Below, one piece after another: positions 31,001 through 41,035 of a stretch of DNA of 41,441 nt. Numbering within the stretch: position 1 is the stretch's first letter; every line of letters starts with the position of its first letter. The notes under the pieces were generated by a model that was given only the letters and a program-made list of their open reading frames with translations, was not told the origin of the DNA and made no database searches. This DNA is from Termitomyces sp. T153 (lineage: Eukaryota; Basidiomycota; Agaricomycetes; Agaricales; Lyophyllaceae). Position numbers and translations under genes: made by a program. The stretch covers positions 1 through 41,441 of the forward strand of contig JACKQL020000220.1 in the NCBI GenBank assembly GCA_018296165.2, written 5' to 3'.

Positions 31001-31142
31001 TCCGCTTTATTCGTCTCCCCCAAGTTCACCTCAGCCCTCGATGGCTACGCCACCACGCCACAACCTGTCGTCCGAGGATGAGCCGGACTCTCCTTTAGCT
31101 GCTGTCTCACAGCAATTGCATGCCATGAAGCTGAAGCGGTAG
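28081..31142 (+). CDS. FunK1-type fungal protein kinase (seven exons, about 914 codons)
   Basis: Exons: 28,081-28,638, 28,689-28,931, 28,985-29,308, 29,362-29,806, 29,863-30,239, 30,293-30,352 and 30,405-31,142, all joins keeping frame. The ATG at 28,081 (MSSKFTDTPVKS, context gccATGt) is preferred over one 30 bp upstream. Residues 1-375 form the FunK1 amino-terminal region (FILGFVLLFDELTLVLYDRS; ERFIRIVTGFSSMTPAQLGW). The kinase part has a candidate ATP-site Lys380 (TYALKRYW), catalytic loop HRDIS-GN at 535-542, metal-binding DYD at 559-561 in place of DFG, activation segment GTLPYMSAEV at 670-679 and the family motif HDVESLLWV at 703-711. A Pro/Ser-rich tail begins near 865. It presumably phosphorylates Ser/Thr or Tyr; FunK1 substrates are unknown. 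No stops or frameshifts are needed, so it looks functional. Exon 6 ends in a GC-AG intron. The neighbours are a dead CE15 gene downstream and transposons on both sides. Confidence 0.93.
30353..30404 (+). other. GC-AG intron (52 bp) of the FunK1 gene
   Basis: The donor is GCAAGT after ACG (30,352) and the acceptor is ACAAG before GGT (30,405). This join places GTLPYMSAEV directly after GERT, as the kinase activation segment needs, while read-through meets a TGA at 30,377. The other five introns are GT-AG, 50-56 bp. Confidence 0.85.
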
Positions 31143-31476
31143 AGATATTGAGCACATATTGTTGGCGTACATAAGATTCCAGACACAGATGATATCAGAG
31201 CTACTGTATTGGATTCCTATACGATGAGGTCTAAGTGGCCGATAATTGAATTATTCATACGCAGAACCGTGGACAATCATGAGATTGAAACCAAGAATTG
31301 ACAACGAAGTGGTCTGACGTATCAGTTATTATTGAAACTTGGAAGGATGGGCATAGTGGAGTATGAATGAGTTAATCCTAACGACGATAAGCGCCAGTCT
31401 CCATTATTCCATCATCCATTGGCATTCGTCCAATTGCGCCAAGCAAACATTCTTTCCAATGTATGTAGACTAGCTA
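31143..31476. other. 3' flank of the FunK1 gene
   Basis: No gene was seen. It holds the probable 3' untranslated region and terminator of the kinase gene; AATTGAATTATTCAT near 31,243 is AT-rich, but no clear polyadenylation signal was singled out. Confidence 0.4.
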
Positions 31477-31800
31477 CTTACAGACGTCGTTGAGAACTGG
31501 CCAGTGCTCGACGTCCCATTTGCCTCCCCCCTTGACCTCAGACATTTGATTTCTCGCTCGCCACACAGTGACTTCCGCACTTTAGAAGCTATTCTACTAC
31601 AATAAATTACCACTATACAACGGGTGATCATCTGTTCTCCGAGTATCCACAGCTTCTTCGACATATGAGTACATTTTCCCCTTCGAAAATATCCACTGCC
31701 CATTTTCAGTCCAACATTCACGCGACCCGTCAACGTATCGAGGCAGCACCCTCCCATGCAACGACCCAATCTCGGTCGACACCGAGTCATGAGACTGCAT
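31477..31800 (-). pseudogene. Possible small gene or remnant, divergent to the CE15 gene
   Basis: The minus frame from ATG 31,800 encodes 67 residues ending in a passage with RYVDGSRECWTENGQWIFSK and SYVEEAVDTRRTDDHPLYSG. After two TAGs and one TAA within about 25 bp, the same frame gives SAEVTVWRARNQMSEVKGGG and WDVEHWPVLNDVCK before a TAG. Tryptophan-rich, protein-like sequence on both sides of the stops suggests a real coding region with a very short intron (GTAATT...AG, about 22-31 bp, shorter than usual) or a broken gene. No family was recognised. Confidence 0.35.
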
Positions 31801-31847
31801 ATTCGAGAGGGCACATATAGCTGTGTGCGAGAGGCAGACTCAGCAAA

Positions 31848-32970
31848 ATGCATCTCGTATTCATATTGAGATTTCTTACATTCCTGGGAGTCATCTGCGC
31901 CTCGGGCTGCCCGAGCATCCCTCCCGAATTTACGTTCAACACCATATTCCTGCCAGACCCATTCACATTCGCCGATGGCACGCGGGTGGAAACTCTCTCC
32001 GACTGGACCTGCCGCCGTTCTGAAATTGCCTCCCTATTCGCGACGGATGAACTAAGCAGCAAACCGCCCCGTCCGCCCATCTTCAGCGCCTCGTTTTCCT
32101 CTTCCTCCTCAACACTCTCAATCACCTCCGCACTGTCCAACACCACGACCCCCATGACTTTCCACACAACCATCACCTACCCATCAAGCGGCGCACCCCC
32201 CTCCCCGCGCTCATCGCACTCGACAGCCTCACTCTCCCAGTGCCCTCCACCATCGCCACAATCACGCTCCCCGTCTCCTCCCTCGTGCAGCAAAACTCGC
32301 TCTCAAGCCGCGGCATAGGCGAATTTTACACGCTCTATGGGTCCTCCGCGTCCGCAGGCGCACTAACCGCTTTCGCATGGGGCGTCTCGCGCGTAATCGA
32401 CGCTCTCGAACTCACGCCCTCCGTGCAAATTGTGTGGGCCATCAGTTGCAGAGTCCAGATAGGCTACACAACATCCAATCAACAGTATTTGTGTTTGCAT
32501 ACCTTGACCAACATTTTATATGGCACGGCAGTATACGGATCTATGAGTCTAAATCTCTCGCATAATATGTCTTGGTTAGTGTGTGATAGTCCTGATCTTT
32601 AATATTGAATATTGTAACCACAGGCCACTCGGTGCTGATGGGGCTGGTTGCGCCGCGGGGGCTGCTTGTGATCGACAATGTCGGGATTGACTGGCTTGGG
32701 CCGGAGAGCTCGTTTGGGTGCGTGAAGACGGCTCGCAGGATCTGGGAGGCGATGGGCGCGGGGCTTGGGGATCGCGTCGGGATGTCGCAGGCAGCAAGCC
32801 ATGCGCATTGTGTGTTTCCCACGGAGCAGACGGGAGTGCTGAACGCGTTTATTGAACGGTCTTTGCTGGGCCAGGCGGGAGTGAATACAAGTGTGTTTGA
32901 GAGTGCGGGGGGATATGTCTTTGACACGCCCGGAGTGTGGGATCCATGGGATGCCCCGCAGTTGAATTAG
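31848..32970 (+). pseudogene. CE15 glucuronoyl methylesterase, disrupted
   Basis: CE15 enzymes cut the ester between 4-O-methyl-glucuronic acid of xylan and lignin alcohols; they are secreted. Here residues 1-19 form a signal peptide (MHLVFILRFLTFLGVICA), followed by family motifs: LPDPFTFADGTRVETLSDW, CRRSEI, then FHTTITYPSSGAPP. A one-base loss near 32,195 shifts the frame; the next part (to 32,431) has LSSRGIGEFYTLYGSSASAG and LTAFAWGVSRVIDALE. About 170 bp that follow do not match the family, and the section with the nucleophile motif (GCSRxGK) and the conserved Glu is missing. After an intron-like acceptor (CACAG, 32,623) the end returns: LMGLVAPRGLLVIDN, IDWLGPESSFGC, and SHAHC at 32,797-32,811 with the catalytic-His region, then a normal C-terminus to TAG 32,970. 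The gene is dead as it stands. Sequence 32,432-32,580 is a replacement or filler of unknown origin. Confidence 0.88.
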
Positions 32971-33149
32971 TTTATGTCAATTACCATTTCAATGTCCACT
33001 GGGTGACTGCCATTCCACCATTACTGGTGGATTTGGAGTTTTACCGCCGGCAAGCTACACTACAGAGCTAAGAGGCGGGGGTAGGTAGTAAATATGCGCC
33101 ACGCCGAATGTAGAATTTATGAGTGTGTGAGATGTATTGGTAATGTTTG
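32971..33149. other. Right edge of the gene island
   Basis: 3' flank of the CE15 pseudogene. CpGs continue to about 33,112 (GCGCCACGCCGAA) and then nearly stop, marking the border with LINE #1, whose 3' end must lie close to here. No terminal A-tract or target duplication was identified. Confidence 0.5.
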
Positions 33150-34145
33150 TCTGTGTGATCCAGGCATTTCTTCAAGCAGGATTATTTGTCCAAAATCCAC
33201 CAGTGGGGTGCGGGTCCATTCCTTCACCCATCTTGACAGGGTGCCTTCTTTTGTAGCTTGCCTGGCATGTGCCATTGTGGTGTGGTCTGGTGTTCACATT
33301 GTCATGCCAGTTTTGGCTTCTTTGTCTGCCCTTTTGTTTCCCTTGACATCTTCATGTCTGGGGCACCATTGTATCTGCACTGTGTGGTTCAGATCGGTGT
33401 TGAGGAATGTGTTGATTAGTCCAGTGAGTGTCTTCATTTTTGATTGTCCTGGTGCAACTTTAGGTTCATAAATTGCTGTGACTGCCAAGGTATTGTCAGC
33501 ATATATATATATGTGGTGGACTCTGGAATGTCTTTTGGCACGTGATGTGGCTATGCATGCTGCATATGTTAGTCCAGACATCTCGGCATCATATACTTCT
33601 GCTTTGTGGCCGAGTCCCCCTCTTACCACCAGTATTTCTCAGCCTTCTCAGTATCCTACTACACCTCATCCTACATCTTTGGGTCTTCATCAGTTTCACT
33701 GTCCATCATCAAGCCATCTGAATAAATCAGTATATGTGTTTTATCTGTTTGGAACTTGTTAATGTTAATCATTTCATTGTGCAATGTGGCCTTTTTCTTG
33801 GTGCCTGGTTGAGCACCTATTATCTTTAACCATTCCCCATAGTAGTTTGCCATTTTGCACTATGGTGTACTCACAAACAGGTCTATCTGCTCACCTTCTA
33901 ATGGTGGGTAGGGCCTGCCTGCAATCACTTTGAGCTTTGTGGACTTCCCATTTTTACCTTTTCTGCTGCTTCTTCTGGATGGGAGTGGAGGATTGATCCT
34001 TGCTGGTGTACCTCCTTGCCATTTGTCACTGAGTCTTGTTATTACTGGGTTCAATGTTTCACCCTGTGTAGCTGGTTCTGAGGTTTATGAAGTAGCGGAG
34101 GCTTTACTCCTTGATTCTGCATTCAAATTTTGTTCCCATGTGACC
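33150..34145 (-). pseudogene. LINE #1: RNase H domain and linker (3' part of ORF2)
   Basis: Read on the minus strand: a linker with LNPVITRLSDKWQGGTPARI (34,066 down) and LEGEQIDLFVSTP, then the first RNase H strand THILIYSDG (about 33,735-33,711), a frame change, and an open 112-codon frame (33,629-33,294) with LGHKAEVYDAEMSGLTYAA, IYIYADNTLAVTAI and the end motif WCPRHEDVKGNKRADKEAK. All acidic RNase H positions are recognisable. RNase H removes the RNA strand during reverse transcription; its presence at the ORF2 end is typical of Tad1-like fungal LINEs. The upstream RT lies beyond a 3.3-kb insertion. Confidence 0.9.
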
Positions 34146-34482
34146 TTATACATGATGTATAGCCAACAATATAGCTGGAGGCTGTCTAATATTTTTGCTC
34201 CCTTCCAGTTACCTTGTTGCTATGCATGTGACATGAAACCAATGATATAGCTGGAGCTTGTCTTTAATTTTTGCTCCCTTTCAGTTACCTTTTTGCTATG
34301 CATGTGATGTGAAACCAACAATATAGCTGGAGCTTGTCTTCAATTTTTGCTCCCTTTCAACCTTTTGGTTACCTTTTTGCTATGCACATGATGTAAAACC
34401 AACAATATAGCCAGAGATTGTCTTTGATACTGCTCCCTTCCAGTTACCTTTTTGCTATGCATGTGATGTGTATCCAATGATT
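34131..34482. repeat. Minisatellite, about 4.5 copies of a 75-84 bp unit
   Basis: Units begin at about 34,208, 34,284, 34,368 and 34,443 with 'GTTACCTTTTTGCTATGCA', preceded by a more diverged copy from about 34,131. Each has 'CCAACAATATAGCTGGAGC' and 'TTTTTGCTCCCTT' variants. The third unit carries an extra 8 bp. It starts where the LINE #1 linker ends and so seems to be the edge of the insertion in the LINE. Confidence 0.88.
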
Positions 34483-35531
34483 ACCTCCCCACTGACCGTT
34501 TTTTTTAAAAATTTAATTTAATTTAATTTTTGCATATACTCTCACAGCAACATGGTATATAGATGTAACAACAGCTCTGTAAGGCAGAGGCAATATTATG
34601 CTTGAAAGTTCCTGGTGTTCAGAAATTACTACAATTGGGCAATTAAAATCACTTGATAAGTTGATGATCAGCTTGACTGCACCAAGCAAATCCAAAGTCA
34701 CATGCCATACTTTGTAAGCTATTGCTGCAGCAACTGCATTGGTAATCATGATCATGCTGATATTGCATGTGAATTATGCTCCCATCACTGCTAGCTGCCA
34801 ATCATGTTTTCAAGGGAAAACTGGGAAAGAAACCTATTATACCATTTCTGGACAGTGTATTTCCAATGGAAAAAGGCTTTAAACAATGGAAGAAGCCTTG
34901 TTGCAAAGGAAAAATCTATCAAATAAATGGTATGACAGGTTTATGTTTTCATGTTTCCACTGGAAACAGGTTCTAGTGCCAGTAGTGCATGATGATTAGC
35001 TTGTCTGTGCCCTAGCAAAGCCAAGGTCACATATGATGCTTTTTAATCTATTGCTGCAGCAACTGCTTTGGTAACCATGATTGTGTTGATATTGCATGTG
35101 AACTTCTATAATATATGGGATAACTCCTGGGAAAGTGGCTGTGTTGCTCATAGATGCAATGAATTTGGATTGTGCTGACTAAAATTTGTCAGCTTCTGAC
35201 CAAGAACCTGAACCTTCCTTTTTGGGTAACTTGACTGTTTTTTGCACTTTGAGTAGGGGAAAAAATGGGATAACAGACAGCTTTGATTGATCACATATGT
35301 GCAATGAATCTATTTCTTTTTGAGTTCATATTTCAGGCAACACTTAACTATTTTCAGCCTTTTTTAGGCATCACTCATGTAAAATGTATTGTCTTTTAAT
35401 GCACCTCTTCAAACAACACTTCTGGCTGTGCTTTGGGAAAGAAACATGTCCCATGCATGTATTTATTATCAAGGAAAGTTTGGAACAATGAATTTCATGA
35501 TCAGAAATGGCTAAATAAATGGTATAAGATG
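34483..35531. other. Non-coding part of the insertion in LINE #1 (left), with internal repeats
   Basis: An AT-only stretch at 34,500-34,530 is followed by sequence without genes. 34,658-34,772 and 34,985-35,101 are diverged copies of a 115-bp unit (both with 'TATTGCTGCAGCAACTGC' and 'TGATATTGCATGTGAA'). 'GGGAAAGAAAC' and 'AAATAAATGGTAT' also recur (34,823/35,446 and 34,921/35,513). This looks like a non-autonomous element built of repeats, family unknown. Confidence 0.5.
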
Positions 35532-36528
35532 TGTCAGGTTCTGCTGACCACAGGGGCTCAGCTCAACTGGGCAAATCCTTACTAGGCAGACATGACATCC
35601 TGCACTTATAACCTTGTGTTCTGAGGGAGTCTGGACATTAGACACTTGTAAGGATAGTCTGGGGGAGTGGCCTGGACGAGTCCAGAGAGGTCCAGGAAAG
35701 TCTAAGACAAAGTGACAATAAGAGTTGGGCTTGGGAGTTTGTCAAGCACAAGTCCAGGGGTGGATACTGGGAATGCAGGGCAATTAAGGGTCATGCAAGC
35801 AATAGGAGCAGGACCAGAGTTTGATGGGCAATCAGATAGTGTTGATGGGTTCCAGGGCCAAGCATAGGACAAGGTCTGGAGTTAGATAAGAATGTACAAG
35901 TTGTAAAGATATGAACAGAGATATGCATGGAGATTGGAACAGAGTTAGAGTTGAGGGTGATTCAGGTACACATGAGAGAAAATTGAGGCAGGTGAGGCAA
36001 AATGGAGTCGAGATGAGATAGAGACAAGAATGAGATAGAATTGAGAGAGATACAAGACTAGAGACATGAGACAGAAAACAGAGATGAAACTGGGAAACAA
36101 GATGTAACAGGACACAATTGTAAGTAATATCAAGACTATCCTAGCAGATATTACTCTATGACTTGAATACTAACTACTGGACCTCCTCTGAGGGTTGTGG
36201 GTCTGACAGTGGGGATCATCAGGGCCATGCAGGTCTTGCAGGTGTTGGTTCTAATTAGGCAGGCTGCAGTGACACATTGGTGTGGGTCTGTGACATATGC
36301 CAGGGTTCAGGAGAAGCATTGGGGATACCTAGGGGCTCAGTGGGTAATGGGTGAGTGATTGGGCTGCAGGAGAAATGTTGGAGTTGTCCAAGGAAGCATT
36401 GGAGTTTGACAGGGCAGGAACCAGGGGTGGACAAAGGTTGGAGTGGGTTGAGAGGGTGTTGGTGGGTGCTGTGGGGGTGTGGGGGTTTCTCAGGGACAGG
36501 TCTGGAGGTCCAGGGATGGGTCATGACA
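35532..36528 (-). mobile_element. Solo LTR, family A (TSD AGATG)
   Basis: 997 bp on the minus strand, starting TGTCATGACCC (36,528) and ending GAACCTGACA (35,532), flanked by AGATG at 35,527-35,531 and 36,529-36,533. The promoter box that is TATATAAG in the other copies has become TATTCAAG here (near 36,160). No internal region is present. Confidence 0.95.
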
Positions 36529-36533
36529 AGATG

Positions 36534-37486
36534 TTTCTTTGACTCTTGAAAGCTTCTATTTATTCTTTAGAAGGAAGAATAATTTCTCTAATGGACTTGT
36601 AAAAGTTTATGACATATGGGTATATTTTGACTATAAATCTGACTCAAGTTTGATTGCTGATAGCTTCTGATTGGTAAGTGTATTCTGTGATATTAGGTGG
36701 TATCAACATTAAATAGTAAAATGAGAACAAAGTGAGGCTATACTTGGACTAAAGTACTGATAGCTGTATGCTGGCTGTCTGATTTCTCAGGTGTTTAGAC
36801 TTGAAAGTGGGTATTCTTATAGTTTTACAGTAATCAGTTCTTATACCTTAGAGTCAACTTATTCCTGATCAAGTCCAACTTGTCCTGATCTTAATAAATA
36901 TTTGACTACATTATGATGGCCTCTAAAAAAGGATGGTGGGTTTGATTTGTTATGTTAATGGAACCATTGGTGAAGAGAGCATTTAAAATTGCTTATGGAA
37001 AAAGCTTCACAAGGCAGTATTTATATAGAATGTGTGAAGTTGATGTTCCTCTGTTAAGAGACTGGAACAAGAGCTTTTTTGCTCACTACTATAGCATATA
37101 TGTATGTTTTGATCAATTGCATTGCTGATAGCTGTAGGCTAGCTCCTGTTTTTGAGGATCCACAGAGTTTCTGATTTGAGGGTGTATTGTTTATGATCAG
37201 ATGGTTGTATGTCAGATATATTGAGTTGAAGAAAACAGATGAGTTATGCTTAATAAATCTTGATTAGATAGGGTATTAGAAAGGGATTATTAAAGCATTA
37301 TCACCACTTTAAGAAAGAATCAAGTCAAAGGTCTGATTGCTGAGTATTAGTACCACTTAGTGATACTATAAATGAGATTATTGCTATCTCATTACTTAGT
37401 CCACTTTGCCTAATTTCTTCCTCTTTAGTTGAGTATATTATATTTTGGTGTCAAAAATAGTCAAACTGTTCTTCAAAGTATATGAG
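36534..37486. other. Non-coding part of the insertion in LINE #1 (right)
   Basis: AT-rich and CpG-free, with no open frames of note. The words 'GATTGCTGATAGCT' and 'TACTGATAGCTGTA' recur (36,650, 36,755, 37,120). It resumes LINE #1 coding sequence at 37,487. Confidence 0.45.
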
Positions 37487-38900
37487 TCAAAAGAGGACAG
37501 AAGGTGGTGTCCTGAAGGTGCCTACAATGTGCCATAGTGCTTTGTTTTGCACTTCTGTCAGTTTGTCTTCATGTGTTTTCTTACCATTCCACCATATGAG
37601 ACAAGCACATGTCATCACTGGGATGACACATGCTCTGTATAGTGTTCTCAGTTGCATTTGGATTAGTCCTTGCATTGTGTTTGTGAGTATTTTGGCTCCT
37701 AGTACTGCTTTCTTGGCTCTTTCTGTGATGCAATGAATGTGCTGGTTGTATGTCAGTCTGCAGTCAAGAAATACTCCTAGGGTTTAAATAGTCTCTCCAG
37801 CTGCTATGGTTGCCTCTCCACCATCCAAAGTGGGTAGTGTGATTGGTGGGGCATATCCTTTGTCTTTTCACCAAGAGTGGGGTATCAGTTTGCTTACTTC
37901 AGGCACTGTTGATAGACCTACTCTCCCTAGCCAAATGCTGATCTTTATAAATGCAAGGCAGAGTAGTTTAATGTTTGTGTTGAGTGAGAGAGATGAGATG
38001 CAAAGCATGCCATCATCAATGTACATATATATTGAGGGTGACCTCTGTTGGATGGTCAGGTAATGTGAAGATGAGGTTGCATTTGCTGTTGGTTGCCTTG
38101 GCTTTTCTGGTGTCTTCTATTAGCTTCAGTAATTTGCTTCTAGAAATGATTGATAGGATGGGTGATCTCTGTTGGATCCCATTCTTGACTGGTTTCATCC
38201 TACCTCTCCTGCTGTCCAGGCATATTGCTGCTTCACAGTTGCAAAGGAAGGGCATGACCAATTTGATGGTGCATAGTGATATGCCTTTCCTTCTTAGCTC
38301 ACAGAGTAGTCATGTGTGATTGACATTGTCAAAGAATCTTGAAATATCAAATGTTAGTGCTGACATTACTTTCCTATGGTTGTTAGCTGCTTCAATGTCT
38401 TCAATGTGTATGATGAGTGCATCTGTTGTTGAGCTGCTCAGATAGCTGACAAACTGTTCTGGTAGCACTAGGTCATCAACCCCTACCATGTAACTTAGGC
38501 ACCTCACTACAATACTCTCCAGTAATTTACCCATGCATTCCAGGTGCTGTATGAGTCTATATGCTTGAGGTTCTGAGTAGTCTGGTTTCTTGGGTTGCTG
38601 GAGTGCAACTGCTATAGTTTGTTGCCATGTCTATAAATGGTGTCATATCTGTATGCAATGGTACATAAGTGCATATATGAGGTCTTCTTCATCTTCTCAG
38701 GCCTACCATACCATGATGAAGGGTTGTTGGCTATCTCCTGGAGCCTTCTTTGTATTGTGTCAGAATATGGTCTCCTTCACTTTGGTTTGTGTGACTAGGA
38801 TGTGTTCTAAGTCATTTGGAAGGGTGTTCTCTGGGTCTGGTGGTTTTTTGTCTTCTAGCTCAGGTGGGGTTTGAAGAGTGCATCCCAGAGGGTGTCACAC
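37487..38900 (-). pseudogene. LINE #1 reverse transcriptase domain
   Basis: Minus-strand order: an RT start with LPEQFVSYLSSSTTDALI and KVMSALTFDISRFFDNVNHT (the FDI-GFFD-V strand, 38,534-38,310), AAICLDSRRGRMKPVKNGIQ and SPILSI (the GVPQGSP-like turn, with PQGSP now QQRSP), then NIYV followed by DDG with one extra base between (38,011-38,028), and after further frames the thumb and tail LRTLYRACVIPVMTCACLIW with VQNKALWHIVGTFRTPP (37,675-37,490). These are non-LTR RT hallmarks. The extra base at the catalytic YVDD and several stops show that it is inactive. Confidence 0.92.
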
Positions 38901-39967
38901 TTGTCTTCATGTCTGATTGCAGGGTCCTGCCCTTCCTATCTGATTGCAAGGCTAAGTAGTTTCTGGTACCTGTAGACCATCCTCTGAATCCCCATACTTT
39001 GTCTGCAGTTGCATCCTCAAGTGTTTGGGTCACCCAGTCTCTCCTTTCATGTTTGAATAATTGCCTAAAGTAGTTAGTTGTCTTATGTATTTCTCTGTTG
39101 ATTTGTGGGCATTGTTTGTCCCACTCTCTCTTGTGTTTCCTTTGTTGCTCCCTGAGGGCTGTGTGGGCTGCATTGGCCTTGGATAGTGTTGGAGTCCACT
39201 AAAGACATGCCTTATTGGACAGCTTACATTATAATACTGTCTATTCTGTGGCTGTCTTCATAGCCTCTGCAATTAGACATGCATCTTTGTCTAGGTCTGC
39301 TGGTGTTTGCTCCTTTGTGAGATTGCATAGTCTATACCACCTGTTTCTGTTTTTAATTATTTCTTCAAAGAAAGCCTGTTTTCACTCTTTCTGGTCAGCA
39401 TCTTTGAAATTAAACTTTGTACCCATGACATTCTCTATCTCTTCTGATCCCTGGTCAATTGTCTGCTGGAGGACAAAGTGGTCAGATCCACATGTGAGAA
39501 GAGGGTCTACCACCCACTCTTTTGCTGTGTTTATTGCCATTGCTGAGATGTTAGCCTATGTCAAGTCTATTGTTGAGGTTGTGCCACATTTTCTGTGTTT
39601 GTGGTATGTGGCAGTACCCTTCTCATTGAGTAGCATGAATCCCTTGTTACAAAGCTATTTGACTAGTTGGTGCATTATGGTTGATGCTGGCAAGTGGTTG
39701 GTGCTCCAGTCTGAATGATGTTGATTCCAGTTGCCAGCAATTATTACTGGTTTGCCTGTGAGTATGTTCAGTCCTTGGACATGTGTTGATGTATATCCTT
39801 GTTGCTCTGAGGGCAACTTCAATCTGGGTTGGCTGTAGATGTTAATGATTGTCACTGTGGTATAGTTGCCTTTTCTTGATGTCCAAGGCCTATATATTGA
39901 AGTCCTTAGCTATATCTGATCTTAGTGTAACCATGAAGTCCTGTCAATTTTTAGTATATGCCATGAC
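38901..39967 (-). pseudogene. LINE #1 endonuclease (end) and endonuclease-RT linker
   Basis: The minus frame 39,855-39,655 has TIINIYSQPRLKLPSEQQGY and GNWNQHHSDWSTNHLPAST, the central endonuclease motifs; broken frames continue with HRKCGTTSTIDL and GSDHFVLQQTIDQG (the SDH motif that holds the catalytic His, about 39,492). From 39,400 down to 38,900 the linker shows ANAAHTALREQQRKHKREWD and RQLFKHERRDWV. The same region, shorter by deletions, stands at 28-490. The upstream half of the endonuclease lies beyond the LTR at 39,968-40,931. Confidence 0.88.
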
Positions 39968-40931
39968 TGTCATGACTCACTCCAAGACCTCTGGACCTGT
40001 TCCCAAGCAACCCTGCTTCCTCAGAGTCCCCACAAACACTCCTCAACTCACTCCAACCTCTGTTTACTCATGGTGCCCACCCTGGCTAACTCCCAAACTT
40101 CCCCCATTCCCCTTTCAGCCCCCAGATATCTCCAATGCCTCCCAGGAACTCTGGCACACACAGTGGACCCACACCAATGTGTCACCATAGCACACCCAAT
40201 CAGAACTAACACCTGCCAGGCCTGTGTGGCCCCACCAACCCTGCTGTTAGACGCACAGCCCCTGGAGGAATCCCTGTAGTTAGTATATAAACCATAGAGC
40301 AATATCTGCTACAGTAGTCTTGATATTGCTGATATTCTTCTATTATGGTCTGTGTTTGTTACATTTCCTGGCTTTGTTTCTGTTTCTGTCTTTTGTCTCA
40401 TTCTTGTCTTGTATCTCTCTCAATTCTATTTTGTTCTCATCTCAGTCTTGTTTCAACTCCATCTCATCTTGTCTGCTTCAGTTTCCTTTCTTGTTGCCTG
40501 ATTTCCTTTTAACTCTAACTCTGTTCCAATCTCTGTACATATCTCCATTCACACATTTATGACTCTGTACATTCATATCTAACTCTGGAGTTGTCCTACA
40601 CTTGGCCCCAGAACCCATCAATACTAATTGATCCCTCATCAATCTCTGGTCCCACTCCCATCACTTGTGTGACCTCTGCTTGGCCCACACACTCAATACT
40701 TGCTTCTAGACTTGTGCCTGGACATCCCCCAAGCCCAACCATTATTTGTACCTTGTCTAAGACTTTCCTGGAACACCTCAGACTTGCTCAGACTGTTTCC
40801 CTAGCTTGCCCTCACAAGTATCTGACATCTGGACCTCCCTGAAATGCTAGGTTATAAGTGCAGGACATTGTGTCTGCCTAGTAAGGACTTGCCCAATTAA
40901 GCTGAGCCCCTGTAGTCAGTAGAACCTGACA
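39968..40931 (+). mobile_element. Solo LTR, family A (TSD ATGAC)
   Basis: 964 bp beginning TGTCATGACTC and ending GAACCTGACA, flanked by ATGAC at 39,963-39,967 and 40,932-40,936. TATATAA lies at 40,284-40,290, followed by a T/C-rich leader. It is inserted in LINE #1 endonuclease sequence. Confidence 0.96.
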
Positions 40932-40936
40932 ATGAC

Positions 40937-41035
40937 CTGGCAATATGGTGTATACCCATTCATGCATTAATTTTGCAAATAATACCATATTATTGAACTT
41001 GTTACCAGCTATTAGAACAGACATGAAGTACTATA
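40937..41035 (-). mobile_element. LINE #1 sequence upstream of the solo LTR
   Basis: 99 bp between the LTR and the repeat that starts at 41,036. It should be the upstream continuation of the endonuclease region, but no motif such as LQEP is visible, so the LINE is probably 5'-truncated about here. Confidence 0.45.

Noticed and set aside
31787..32176. Open frame of 129 codons on the minus strand over the CE15 start
   Set aside because: Antisense shadow of the CE15 signal peptide and first domain, which has clear family motifs on the plus strand.
33294..33629. Stand-alone RNase H gene
   Set aside because: Although open for 112 codons, it is preceded in the same direction by the LINE linker and the RNase H start, so it is the end of LINE ORF2.
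34131..34482. CRISPR-like array
   Set aside because: Units are directly adjacent with no unique spacers, and the host is a eukaryote; it is a minisatellite.
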